NCBI GenBank assembly: GCA_014904845.1
Contig: MU119210.1
Coordinates: 372,001-436,000 of the forward strand
Direction: 5' to 3'
From: Acephala macrosclerotiorum
Lineage: Eukaryota > Ascomycota > Leotiomycetes > Helotiales > Mollisiaceae
DNA: 64,000 nucleotides
Shown here piece after piece: positions 22,793-34,440 of the stretch. How positions within the stretch are numbered: position 1 is the first letter of the stretch; each line of letters opens with the position of its first letter. The notes beneath the pieces were generated by a model. The model searched no databases. It was given only the letters and a program-made list of their open reading frames with translations, and was not told the DNA's origin. A program made the translations under genes and the position numbers.

Positions 22793-24025
22793 ATGCAACA
22801 GAAACCCAAGTCACGCTCCCTTGGTTCATTGTCACGTAGCTTTCTACTCATATCTTTCTTTGTTGTGACGCTGGCTGTCCTTACCAGATTTCTGCCCCGC
22901 CTCTCCCTTCTCTCACATCATCTTGCCCCACCAAAAGCTTTCTTCTCAACTACCAAAATGGCTTCATACGGCAAAGAGTTAGAAGTCGCACAGCTTGCTG
23001 TTCAGAGAGCTGCAATTCTTACCAAGAAAGTATTTCATGAGAAAGCAAAGGGAACCATTTCCAAAGATGATGCCTCGCCAGTCACTATTGGTGACTTTGG
23101 AGCGCAGGCTCTCATCATCCATGCTATCAAGAAGAATTTCCCGGATGACCAAGTCGTTGGCGAGGAGGAAGCTAGCTCCTTGAGAGAGAACCAGAAGCTA
23201 CGGGATCAGATCTGGGCTTTGGTTGACGGCACCAAGCTCACAGATCCGGAAGCAGAGAAGATCTTGGGAGGACCAATTGAGAGCATAGACGCCATGCTGG
23301 ATGCTATCGATGCAGGTAACAGTGCTGGAGGAAACAAGGGAAGGATATGGGCTTTGGATCCAATCGACGGCACTAAGGGATTCCTTCGAGGAGGACAGTA
23401 CGCTGTTTGTCTCGCGTTGATGGTTGACGGAGATGTCAAAGTCGGCGTACTAGGATGTCCAAATCTTCCAGTCGACGATTCAGCACCATTGACAGCAGAG
23501 TCCGGTATTGACCAGACTGATGCCGAAGGGAAGGGCGTTCTATTTGCTGCTGTTTCTGGGCAAGGAGCTATCAGCAGACCGCTTGGTGTTGCGGGGTTGG
23601 GAAATAGTCAGCCAATTCAGATGAAAGAGGTCAAGGATATTTCTCAAGCAACCTTCTGTGAGAGCGTGGAGGCAGGCCACTCGTCTCATGGCGAGCAATT
23701 TGAGATATCAAAGAAGCTTGGTATTGCTAATCCAAGTGTCCGAATGGATTCACAGGCCAAATATGCATCTATTGCTCGCGGGGCAGGTGATATCTACCTC
23801 AGATTACCTGTCCGGGCAGACTACCAGGAGAAAATCTGGGATCATGCCGCTGGTGATCTCATTGTACGAGAGGCAGGAGGAGAAGTCACTGATACATTGG
23901 GAAGAAGATTGGACTTCAGCAAAGGTAGAACTCTGGCTGAGAACAAGGGTGTCGTCGCAGCCCCAGTAGCAGTTCATGGACGTGTGCTTGAAGCAGTCAA
24001 GGAAGTATTGGCCGCCAAGAAGTAG
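22793..24025 (+). CDS. HAL2: 3'(2'),5'-bisphosphate nucleotidase (HAL2/MET22)
   Basis: This phosphatase removes the 3' phosphate from 3'-phosphoadenosine 5'-phosphate, the by-product of sulfate assimilation, and is inhibited by lithium and sodium in yeast. It is a single exon of 410 codons. The Mg-dependent phosphatase marks of the inositol-monophosphatase superfamily are present: VVGEEEASSL, WALDPIDGTKGFLRGGQYAV and WDHAAGDLIVREAGGEVTD. The usual protein starts about at the internal Met at 22958 (MASYGKELEVAQLA, 355 residues). The 55 residues before it contain a hydrophobic segment (LLISFFVVTLAVL) and a basic region, which may target a second isoform to a membrane or mitochondrion. Confidence 0.94.
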   Translation: MQQKPKSRSLGSLSRSFLLISFFVVTLAVLTRFLPRLSLLSHHLAPPKAFFSTTKMASYGKELEVAQLAVQRAAILTKKVFHEKAKGTISKDDASPVTIGDFGAQALIIHAIKKNFPDDQVVGEEEASSLRENQKLRDQIWALVDGTKLTDPEAEKILGGPIESIDAMLDAIDAGNSAGGNKGRIWALDPIDGTKGFLRGGQYAVCLALMVDGDVKVGVLGCPNLPVDDSAPLTAESGIDQTDAEGKGVLFAAVSGQGAISRPLGVAGLGNSQPIQMKEVKDISQATFCESVEAGHSSHGEQFEISKKLGIANPSVRMDSQAKYASIARGAGDIYLRLPVRADYQEKIWDHAAGDLIVREAGGEVTDTLGRRLDFSKGRTLAENKGVVAAPVAVHGRVLEAVKEVLAAKK

Positions 24026-24112
24026 ACAAAATAGACCCAAAATTCGTGGCCAAGTCCCATACAATGTACGCCCTCATATACTGTACATGTGATATACAAA
24101 AATGATACACGA

Positions 24113-24958
24113 TCATTTAATTTTCTTAGCCTTCAACTTGATCGTCTCACCATTGACGAAGATTCCCTTTCCCTTATATGGTTCTGGCTTCCTCCACATT
24201 CTGATCTTGGCTGCAAATTGTAGGAGGACCTCCTTCTCACAACCTTCGAGCAATATTCTAGTTGGCTGGGGAGTGCTGGCTTTGACGCCCTTTGGTATTG
24301 GCATCTCGATGGGATGGGAGTATCCGACCTTCAACACAACGAACTTCTGTCCATCAAACTCGGGCTCGACAGTTGTGGCCGTGTTTTCCACAGTAGCTCT
24401 GTATCCGACGCCTACTAGTCGTAGAATAGCTGTATGGCCCTCTGAGACGCCTAGGATATGGTTTTGGAGGTATGCTCGAGTAGTCCCTGAATGACATTAA
24501 TACATGTCCTGTGCTAATGCTGATGTATGCCTTACCCCACATCTCCCTTTGCTTCTTGACCTCCTTATCTTCCACCGACACGTACGCTTTCCGCTGTGCC
24601 GTATCATAATCGATTTTAACAAATGGTGAAATAGTCATAGACATCTTGCCTATCAACTCGTCAGCCAATGTCCCCCAATTGCCGAACTTTCCGTACCTAA
24701 AGGCCCCTCAATCTCGACTGTCGGTCTCGCAGCAATAGGTGCTCGGCCATTCTTTCGCACGGGAGGAGGCAGAATGGTGAAGTTGACTTCTGGGGGAATA
24801 GACAAAGGTGCTCGTCCGATTTGCGATGGGCGACTCGTCGAGGCAGAGAATGATCGCGACCCGACGGGAAATGCTGGAAGGAGGAATGCGGGAATGGAAG
24901 CTGTTGGAGCAGAGGCAATTGCTCTCTCCAGTCCTTTGGACCGAGCCGTGGACAGCAT
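24113..24958 (-). CDS. Mitochondrial large ribosomal subunit protein uL6m
   Basis: A structural protein of the mitochondrial 54S subunit, of bacterial L6 type. Three exons join in phase: 24958-24697, 24649-24536 and 24486-24113, with introns of 47 and 49 nt, giving 249 residues. The first exon supplies a presequence (SRSFSAS at its end) and PPPVRKNGRAPIAARPTVEI. The first junction restores EGPLGKMSMTISPFV and the second MWGTTRAYLQNHILGVSEGH. The C-terminal L6 domain has LRLVGVGYRA, VLKVGYSHPIEMPIP and KPEPYKGKGIFVNGE, the standard L6 end. An in-frame ATG 96 nt further upstream (25054) exists, but a start at 24958 gives a better presequence. Confidence 0.92.
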
Positions 24959-26048
24959 TGCGTGTTGCTGTCTGGATTGACCTTCCACGAGTGTTCGTGA
25001 ATTTTTGGAGCTCTTGGATTTAGCTCGTACACGTGATTGACATGGGTGTTGCATACATCATTCGAGACGTCTTGCCTTCTGGCTTTCTTCCTCGACTAGA
25101 AGTACACGATTCGAATCTCCCATGAGACTTTCCGAATGACAACCCCTCGAGGGCTGTAATTGCATGCCCTTCGTCGAGTAGCAAACTCCGTTGCAATGGA
25201 TGCCGCTAGACTCAATGTCCCTCCTTCACCATGACAATTCGAGGTGCTTCAAGGGGAGAATGGTTGTGCCATGGAATCATTGCAAAGAGTAGTTAAACTG
25301 ACAACTGGAATACACAATCTTGGTAGAGCTCTGAAAACGGCTCATGAAAGGTAGAGAAGGCGCACGAGTGACCTGGACCATGTCTCCAAGATCGGTGGAC
25401 ATTGGAACAGTCACCAATCACCAACCCGTGGAGATTGACTTGGGCCTTCTTTTATGCAAACTATCTCGCATCCAATTCTTTTCAGCATTTGATCTTCAAA
25501 TCCATGCAAAAATCGCGTAGTATGAGATTTAATAACGGGTGTTGACGCGTGAAGATTCTTAGTCGTCGCGTCTTCAGTCCGATGATTATCAATTCTCACA
25601 CCTCCCCCCTTTCTCAACTCGGATGCCATATATCTACTAGAAGGAGACGCTAGTATTCGTGTAGTAGAATCTAACCAAAGCTGAGAAAGCTGGGAGAGCT
25701 TTCGAGTTCAAGTATCCCCTCCTGCCTTCAACTTCTCCAATCCTCTTTCTTTCCTCGACAAACAACTTCGTCCACCACGAACCTTAAAACCTCCCACCCG
25801 ACAACAAAACTCCTTCAATACAACTCAACAAACCTCGTTGGTAGCCTTCTACGATACAAACAGTCCCTCGTCTCGATATCACAATTTCCAAGTCATCGAC
25901 GACGTTGAGTTGAACGTCGGAAGATCGCCCCGCCTTCGATCTACCTTCGATCTACTAAAGTAAGTTTCGCCCACAAGACTCCGATATCCGTATTAACGAC
26001 GGCTAGCACTCAGCTTCAGCACAGATCTACACCTCGCCGCCATCAACT
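24959..26048. other. Divergent intergenic region
   Basis: About 1.1 kb between uL6m and KAR5. It includes a CACGTG near 25027-25032, about 70 bp upstream of the uL6m start, and a long pyrimidine- and A-rich leader with CCTCCCACC-like tracts before KAR5. No gene is supported. Confidence 0.5.
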
Positions 26049-27758
26049 ATGAAGCTCTCACAAGTCGTTATCCTCATGGTCTTATCAGGCACTGCCTTGA
26101 CCTACAGCCCATGGAGAACAAGAAACCAGGTCCCCACAGCATCCAATGGTGATTCCTTCCGATCTGAGGGAAATTTCGACCTTTTAGATGCGAAACTGCC
26201 GAATGAGTCAGACGATAAATTCAATCCCAGCGAGCTACTCGATTTCAAGGCCCGCAAACCAGAAGCCTATAACTCGGCTTTAAAGACGCTTCAAGAACTT
26301 GAACAGAAGCCCATCTGCTACCGTATGGCAGCTCAACTTCTTATGGACAACTGCCGCGGAGTCGAAGAAAACGACGCGTCTGGGAATCAATTTGATTCTT
26401 CTCACATCCGAAGACACCATGTGGAGAGTTTCGCGAATGGCCTTACCATGTGTGACGCAGAACGTGCCAAATGGGTGATTCCCGAAGCTTGCTCTCCCTT
26501 CGAGAGTTTCGCTTTGTATCGTGCTGCTCGTGATAAGCACAGCCGACTCGATGTTTCCCACAAGCAAGTTGGGGACTGTATCGAAGCCCTTGGCCAACAT
26601 TCGTCGGCATGGACGACTTGGGTCAGCGCTCGTAACCAGGCCGTAACCATTTGCCGAGCTGCCCGTCTCGATATCGATAAAGACCAGGCTATTAGTCTGC
26701 ACAAGCATCTTATCGAGCTCATGCAACAATTCACAAATGACTTAGATGAGGACTTGGCGAAGCTCAAGGAAAACCTCGTGACTGGCTCTCAAGAGGCAAA
26801 GTCCTTTGTCGACAATCTTGTGAACCAGGCTGAGAGTGGGAAAGCCAGACTTCAAGACGTGTTTGACTCGGTCTCTGATGATGTCAAGGTAGGTCCAATT
26901 AACGCCGAAATCCGAATATCTGCTGACAGTAACAAACAGGGTGTGGGGTCAACTATCAACGCCATTCGCGAGAGTGGAAATGACGTTATGCGAATGTTCA
27001 AGCTTTCCATGCAGACTGTCATTCAAGGAAATGCAGAGATGGCTGCTGAGCAAGAGCAAGCTCTCACCTCTGTCACCAACTCACTTCAACAACGCGTTGG
27101 GGGCATCAATGTCGTTGTTGGAGAGACTGGGGCAAGTGTATTGGCCATTCAAGATGCCTTGCAGCAACTCATCCCTATGGTCATGACATTACACGAACGT
27201 CAAGATGCTTTGGAGCAGAAAGCTCAAGCTGCACTATCGGCGGTGATCAATGCCACAGAACTACTCCAAAGTCATAGCCAAAATTTGCATCAAGCTAGCG
27301 CCAAGGCATCAGATATCAACGAGAATCTCAACAAAGCAGTTATCACCGCACAGACTTGGCGAGATACTCTGAGTGTCTCGAGCGCGATGCCTGACTGGGC
27401 TCTCCGTGTGATATGTCCGTTGACAACTCTTGTCCTTGGGAACTTCGGCATTGCCTCACCTACGATCGGAAGCAATCTCATGCTTTTCATTGGTGGTAAA
27501 TCGTAAACTCCCTCATTTGGAAAGTTCGTCAAGCTAACAAACCTAGGTTTCATGGCGGGTGAAGCCACAGTCCAAGTACGACATCTGCATACATCCATCC
27601 AAAGTGTCTTCACCCCTAGCTTCCTCCGCAACGCAGATCCTCGCCATGCCAGAAACATCAGCATGCCATCGCCGGCGAAGGTACCTGCTGACATTGAGAA
27701 TCCGACATCATCACCCAATGAGGAGAATCTGACCGAGATTCACGTCGACATGGTATGA
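26049..27758 (+). CDS. KAR5: Nuclear fusion (karyogamy) protein KAR5/Tht1 family
   Basis: KAR5/Tht1 proteins act in the ER and nuclear envelope to fuse nuclear membranes during mating. Exons 26049-26888, 26940-27495 and 27547-27758 give 535 residues. A cleavable signal peptide is visible (MKLSQVVILMVLSGTALTYS). The Cys-rich luminal domain carries KPICYRMAAQLLMDNCRGVE and FANGLTMCDAERAKW, the family hallmark, followed by GDCIEALGQ. Coiled-coil stretches follow, then two hydrophobic segments near the C-terminus (WALRVICPLTTLVLGNFGIA; SNLMLFIGGFMAGEA) that only appear once the last intron is removed. The first intron is 51 nt and in frame, so read-through would add 17 codons without a stop. Confidence 0.88.
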
Positions 27759-28932
27759 GCAAGAAGCCAGCCATGAATACCGAAATCTACCATGCCCCGC
27801 CGAATACGACCTGACGACAACTGTGCAATATCCAGAAGGTATACGGACCTAATGCACAAAACTTTGCTATCTAAAGTAGCTATGATTGCGAATTATGTTA
27901 CAACTAGCTTACGCGAAACAAAACTTAGTTACTTCGAGCGAAAGGAAGAAGAAGGACACGGTCGGGCAGGGACCATGGGCTTCATCATAAGGAAGGAAGA
28001 AGAACCGGTCAGTCAGGCGGTGATGGACCTTGAGCTTCAGCCTGGGGGTGGAGAGCTATGATTATTACACTTGCGAAATAGGAAAACGGAGAAATGCAGA
28101 GACGACGTTGGGGTACTATTGCTGGTAAAGCGATGCTGATTACAAGTTAAATTATCGTATCGTTGGTGGGTAGCTAGCAGAGGCATCAGTAACTACGAAA
28201 TGGAGATCGTGGAGACCTGTCGCCTTTTTTCCTGCCGACGAAATTGGTGACCCTGAAGAAGTGAAGTGTGTGAATTATTGGAGGTTTCGTGCGATATCAA
28301 GCGCGTATGCTTGGTAAAGAAAGGGGCGGGAACTGCGAACGAGTGAAACTCAATTTAGAAGCTAGTAGAAGATGGGACGAAAGGGACGATGAGGGTTTTC
28401 TGAGGCTGTAGCCTTGCGCAGAGATGAACGTTGCGTTAGCAGATGAAGGTATTATGCTGCTGCTGCCTTGTCTTACATGAGCAGACATTGCATGAAAAGC
28501 AGCACATTGAGCAAAGAGCTGCGACGTCCAGCACGACTCAAAATCACATCGGGAAGTATTTGCGTCATCAATCTTCAAGACCACAGAGAGAGGGATCATC
28601 GACATTCCACGCATACACTTCCGTAGCCTCGCATCCTATCAGCATACAAAACATCCAACCCAAACGACAACGACGACAACAATAGCAGGATCTCAGATCC
28701 ACTCAAAAGGCCCACGCTGATTACACTAAATACAATAGAGGAGCAGTATAGAAACAAGCTCAAAGGTATAGGTGGGGGTATCGTATGCCAATTTTTCTGT
28801 TCTGAGCAAATGATGAACCAGGAAGAAGTGAAACGCGATGAAGGAAAAGGCCGCAGGCCGTTAAAGAAATAATTCGTCGGGGAGGTAAACGAGGGTGGTG
28901 TTGGCATTGCTGGAAGCAGGCGAAGGAAGTGC
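27759..28932. other. Convergent intergenic region
   Basis: This lies between the 3' ends of KAR5 and the coiled-coil gene. An 89-codon frame at 27792-28061 follows KAR5 closely but has no motif and is probably 3' UTR. No other feature is recognised. Confidence 0.5.
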
Positions 28933-31900
28933 CTAAACGGCAACAGTAGAGGAAGAGCTATCTGTGATCGACTCGAGAGATCTTGTGGTCTTGTCAGCAT
29001 TGCACTCCAGTGTTGGGATGGATTGCGCATACCTCAGATTATCTTTCCTCAAATCCTCATTCATTTGGTCCAATTGCTGCAGGGTGACGCTAGCTTTCGC
29101 TAACTATTTTCGGAAAGGATACGTTAGCTGGTTCGTTCTTTTATTTGAACTCGTTGCATCAAAAGTAAACACGGAAAAGAGATAGCTCGAGAGAGAGACA
29201 AGATTGAGCATTATGAAAGGGGTTATCGGACCGATGCTAATGCGGCTGAACTATCGTGCTCACCTTCTGCCGCTTTGGGACCTGGCGATGTTGCGGTTTC
29301 GTCCTCCTCAGGCTCGGCGTATTTGCTGGCAGCTAGACCAGGTGGTTTGCTTTCAATTGCGGGTGCGGCCTTTGTCTAGTGATGCGAGTTAGTTTGGCCA
29401 TCAAGAATGAAGCAGCTAGATTACCTTCGCTTCAGCGAGCTCTGCATCCTTCACCTTGAGATGGGCTTCAGCTTCCTTTAGCCGAGCCTCAAGATCCTCA
29501 ACCTTCTTGTTTGCCTCTTCCGCAAGTTGGGTCAACGACTCGTGCATGTCCTTGAAATCGGATTCGCTCTCAGCCTTTTGTCTGGCGACCTCGGCTTGAG
29601 CCTTCTCTAATGCTGCCTTGGTAGCGAGGTGCTCCTCGGTGGCTTTAGCGGATTCTTGTTGAGCAGTCATGAGAGCTGCTTGGTGTTGATCCTTCAAAGT
29701 CTGCAACTGTTCGCGAAGGGCATCGGCTTCGGAAGTATCTGGCTTCTTGCTCAAAGCAGCTTCAAGGTCAGCTTGCGCAGTTGCCTTCTCCATCTTCTCG
29801 TGGGCGAGATCTTGCTTGAGACCATCCAGTTCTGCCTGGGCCTCGGCCAAAGCAGCGTTGGCCTTTGCGATTTCGGCTTGCAAGGCTGTTTGGATTGCCT
29901 GTAACGAGTTAGTTTATGAACGTACTGTACGTATTCCGAAAAATGCATTAACGTACCTGAGTCTTCTCAGAGTCCATGATAGCAGCGGCTACAGCCTCTG
30001 AGTGCTCAGACTTCAGCTTAGCAATAGCTTCGGCGTGGTTAGCTTGAAGACTAGCTTGCAGACTCTCCAACTCCGACGAGTGAGCGGCATCAACAGCAGT
30101 GATTGCTCTGTCGTGAGCTTCGTCCAAGTTCTTCGCGTGTGTCGCCTTCATTTCATCAAGAGCTTTTTGGTGAGCTACCTCTTTCTCATCAAGAGAGCCA
30201 GTGGCGACAGCGAGCTCCTGCTTGAGTTGCTTGATCTCCTCCGCGTAGGTTTCCAGGATAGCAGCATGGGAGCTTGACAACTCGTCATGCTTCGCCTTCA
30301 GAGCCTCAAGCTCCTGTGCGTGGGCTGTCGATGTGTCGCCCAGTGACTTGGTCAGTTCAGCATGCTCCGCCTTCAGGGTGTCGAACTCCTTAGCACTCTT
30401 CGCCAGGGCATCTCCATGAGACTTGATGAGCTCGTCGTGGGCGGCTTTGATAGCCTCGAGTTCTTTCGCGCTACTTGCGGTGGAATCACCGTGAGACTTG
30501 ATCAATCCCTCGTTCGTTGCCTTCAGAGCTGCTAGTTCTTCGGTGTGGCTCGCTGTAGCATCACTATGCACCTTGATGAGTTGCGCGTATTTAGTCATGA
30601 GACCTTCAATCTCCTCGGCATGAGTTGATTGCGTGTCACTTAGGGATTTAGCAAGCTCTTCGTGCTTGGCTTTCAAAGCTTCGTACTCCTCCCTGACGCC
30701 TGAATTACCCTGCAGAGCGTCGATCTCCGCTTCATAGTCTTTCGAGATGAGTTTGAGTTCCTTCTGGTGCTTCTCATGTATAGCTTCGATCTCCTTGGTC
30801 TTTTCTTCAAGACTCTTTGCTGTCGATGAAAGTTCGGACTTGATCTTACTGTGCATGTCGTCCTTGCTCTTACTTTCCGCATCAAATGTGTCCATCATCT
30901 GCTGAAGAGAAGCAATCTCCTGCTTAGCTGCTGCCAGTTCAGCCTGCGTGGAGACCAAGCCTTCCTCGCCCGCTGCACTCTTGACTTGAAACTCCGCAAG
31001 CTTCTTGGACATCACATCGTATCCTTCATGAGCTGAAGCCAGCTGCTGTCGAGTTGATTCTACCTTAGCTGATAATTCTTCAATTTCCTCTTTTGATTTC
31101 GCCAAAGCCTCGGAATCCGTGTCAGATTTTGCTTTTACGCTGGCGACTTCCTCCTGGAGTTTTGCTAAAACGGCTCTTGACTCCGTCGACTGGGCATCGT
31201 ATTTCTCCTTATGAGCAGCCTCCAGCGCTGCCTGCGCTGCAATGGCCTCATCCAACTTAGTCTGCAGCTCACTAGTGGTAGATTCGTGCTTCTGGATGAG
31301 CTCCGCTATCTGCTTCTCATACACAGATGAAGCATCTGTGTTTCCTTGAGCGATCTCTGCTGCATGAGCCGTCTTCAAAGTAGCAAATGCCGATTCGTGC
31401 TCATCAGTCAACGACTTCTTCAAGTCGGCAAGTGTTGTCTGGTGTTCGGCTTGCAAAGCTTCAAGCTTCTGACTATCCTCGGCAATTTGGGACTTCAAGG
31501 CTGCAATCTCAGCCTCTTTCTCCGTAGTTGCTGAAGTAGCGGAAGATTGGGCTTCCTTGAGTTGAGCTAGTTCGGCCTTCAAGCATTCGAGCTCGGCGGA
31601 ATGCTCAACCTTCAGTTTCTCGAGAGACTCGGCTGCCTCTGAAGAGCTCTTTGCGAGAGCAGCTTGTTGTGCCTCCTCAATCGCTTTTGAAGACGCATCC
31701 GTTGCAGCGGCCTTGGCTTCCTCGACTTCTGCCAATTTGGCTCGTAATTCCTCCACACTGGCTTGATGTTGTGCGCGCAACTTCTCGATCATCTGGTCGT
31801 GTTCCGTCTTGATGTTCGCCTCCGCTGCAGACACCCGCTTTGCTTCCTCCTCTAGTTGATTTCCAAGCTTGAGTAATTTCTCCTGGGAGGCAGCAATTTC

Positions 31901-32746
31901 CTTCTTCAGCTCCTCAACACGGGTCTCGCTGTCCTCTAGTTTGGCCTTGAGCTCCTCAACTTCCTTTGACGGTGCAGCATGGGCAGAATGGCTTGGGAGT
32001 CGTCCCGGTGCAGGTTTAGATGCAGTGTTAGGAGACCCAGCAATAGACGAAAGTCTTTTCTTGGCTTCTGCGACAGCATTCGTTGGGGCAGGCTTCGATA
32101 ATGGGGTTGATCTGCTAGTGGTCGTGCTCGCAGGTGGAGTAGGCCTGGTTGTAGTGCTGCTCGAGAGAGATTTAGAAACGGGTTTTGCCGCTCCTGAGCT
32201 GACGGAAGTTGCGGGCTTCCGTGTCACTGTTGATGGTGCCGCGCTCGTCCTCTTCTCAGTAACAGTCTCCCCAGGCTTCGCCGGAGATCCATGTGCTCCA
32301 GTGGGAGCTAAAGAAGTTCTCCGTGGTGCCGCGCTGAGCGCCTTCTTCTTCTCATCCCCGGAGCCAATTGACGCCTGGGATGGTTGAGATCGATGTCCGG
32401 CACTGGCAGAAGTTGGAGCAGTCGCGCTGCTTGCTGGTTTTCGAACTGAAGATCCAGTTGGCGCACGAGTAGGAGGCTTTGAAAGCCCTCCTGTAGTGCG
32501 AGTTGCGCTTGAAGCCGTAGGTCTTACTGCAGATGTCGAAGAGACTCCCGGTCGAATGCCCCGCTTGGGAGGAACATTCTCCTTCTTCGCTCCATTTGTA
32601 GCCTCCTTCTCCTTCACCGGAGCCTTTTCCTCCTTCTCGGTCTCGGTCTCGACTTCAGATGTAGTTACAGTCGCATCGTCCGCGGATAGGATGTCGCTAG
32701 GAGCTTCATCTTGTTGAGGGACTTCGGGAGCTTCGACATCAGCCAT
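28933..32746 (-). CDS. Long coiled-coil protein with basic Ser/Thr/Pro N-terminus
   Basis: Function unknown. Exons 32746-29957, 29898-29425, 29375-29264, 29099-29033 and 28981-28933 give 1163 residues with all phases consistent. Residues 1-270 are disordered, basic and rich in Ser, Thr, Pro and Ala, a composition common in microtubule-binding regions. From about 270 almost to the end is continuous coiled coil with Ala/Glu/Lys heptads and recurrent blocks of the form LKA.H.EL.KS.GD, so it is probably an elongated dimer. The C-terminus ends KDNLRSLESITDSSSST. The 164-nt third intron uses TTAG as acceptor. For the last intron a CACAG acceptor at 28962 would instead end the protein right after KDNLR. 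Relatives are often labelled M-protein-repeat or spindle-type proteins, but that is only compositional. Confidence 0.8.
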
Positions 32747-33870
32747 TTTGCAGGTCGTTGGTCGTTGACGATGGAAATTGCGGCGATATTATGTGAGGAG
32801 AATTGTCTATACCAAGATAAAACCCCGTTAGCTTTGTCTTAATGGGAATTGATATGAAACCACCATCAGCGATCCACTGAGAAGAAGGATGTGACCAGCC
32901 TAACCAACCAGCTCCGACACGTCACACTCACTTCAATGGATGCGGGTGATTCGAGATTCACCGCAACGCAATGCAGGTCAAGGCCGGGCAAGCAGAAGTC
33001 CCTCACAAATCCGTACAATGAGAGAGGCTGGATACGTACAACGTGTTTTTCGCCCTACTGTTCCTATCATGCACACCGCCCAAGAAACTCCAAGCTCTCA
33101 AGTGGACTCGATACGCGACTTTGCGATAACTTCCCAACCGTGAATCGCGTAGCCAATTTCAGGGGTCTTGCTTGTGACGGGTGCTGTTTTCCAGTTCGAA
33201 AGGTATCAGATAGCAACAACGCCGATGCCGAGGGACAACAGATCAATGCTGTTCAGCTTTGCCAGCAGGACACAGAAAATATGTGACCGGACGAGATATA
33301 TTCCTTCAGGGGATTATTTTTGGAGCTTCCTCACTTTTGAATCAAAGCGCCGCCAACAGCCGCTCATTTGGTTAGGCCGAATCTTCTGCAGGGACGCGCT
33401 AGCGAATCACTTCCAGCTTCATTCATCCAAGCTCGAACCTCTCACGCATCGCCATCGCTGAAGTTCTGGACAGCGATGGGACAATCAATGTGTAACTGGA
33501 GGGAGCACAACAGGTTTTGACAGCGAGTACAAGGGGCTCAATGGCAATTGACGTGCATGATACGCAGGACAAGACATGCTCCTGTCGAGTGACAATCAGC
33601 GAGCGGTGCCTGGGACTCGGACATTACGAATCCCCCTCTCTCAGCCGTGTTGCCGTGTATCAAATATCAATGTACGAACATATTTCCCTGGCTGGTAGAG
33701 ACGAGAAGGTGACCACCGCCATGATTCACGATTTATAATCTTCTCCTGTTGATTGATAGGTTATTTAAGAACTTTAAAAGTGTTTCACCTTGATATGAAA
33801 CATAAAATCCCAATTCTCTATTTGGGATGATAGCAAGGGCAGCGATATCACTTGCTTCCAAGTTGCACCG
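32747..33870. other. Intergenic, no gene seen
   Basis: This is upstream DNA of the coiled-coil gene and downstream of the WSC relic. Open frames at 32891-33286 and nearby overlap and have no motif. I see no RNA gene. Confidence 0.5.
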
Positions 33871-34440
33871 CTACATATTATACTGCAGCTTCCCCCCACA
33901 CTTCTCCTTCGTCCCCGCCTTCACATTCCCGCACAAGTCATCATACAAGTCGTCACCCCCACCAAACTCGTCGCAGTCAGCGCAACCGTCGCTCCAAAAC
34001 AACTACTCCCATTCTCCAATCGAATAAAAGCGTACTTTACAGGTTTCTTGGCGGTAGCGGCTGCCCCCGCGGCAGAGATACAGGCTTCGACGTTCATGGT
34101 TTTGGCGTTGGTGATGGCTACCATGTTGTGTTTGGCTGTGTCTTGGAAACAGCCGACGGATTTCCAGGTTGCGGTTTGGAGGGGGAGTTTGGAGGTTGAG
34201 GAGGCGAGGGTTAGGAGGGTGGACTTTATTAAGGCGGTGGTTTTGGCGGATGTGGAGGCGATGGTGGTCTTGAGGGAGGAGAATGAAGTCTTGGAGGGGC
34301 TTGTTGAGTTTAGTGTTGATGTGCTGGTTAGTTTTGGTGCTGATGAGGCTGTCGATGCCTAGATTGAAGAGGAGGAGGATGATTTAATCGTTGAAGTGGA
34401 GGATCTAATTAGTGACGAAGAAGTAGAGACACAAAGGCTA
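33871..34440 (-). pseudogene. Decayed WSC-domain protein gene
   Basis: The minus strand encodes a Ser/Thr-rich stalk (for example SSAPKLTSTSTLNSTS), then WKSVGCFQDT, MNVEACISA, YAFIRLENGSSCFG and TTCMMTCAG. These follow the order of a WSC carbohydrate-binding domain of fungal cell-surface proteins. The gene looks broken. The frame shifts by one base near 33923-33930, after which the expected ending (TKEKCGGKLQYNM) continues in another frame and hits TAG at 33871. A TAG lies in the stalk at 34359-34361 with Ser/Thr-rich coding continuing upstream of it. Cysteines usually present after EAC and after CF are missing. No signal peptide exon was found. The upstream TAG could instead be an intron end. 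Confidence 0.6.

Noticed and set aside
25105..25125. GATTCGAATCT, resembling a tRNA B box
   Set aside because: No A box at a workable distance, no cloverleaf stems and no T run follow.
31869..32387. 172-codon plus-strand frame rich in Ser, Ala and Val
   Set aside because: It is antisense to the Ser/Thr/Ala-rich head of the coiled-coil gene and has no motif of its own.
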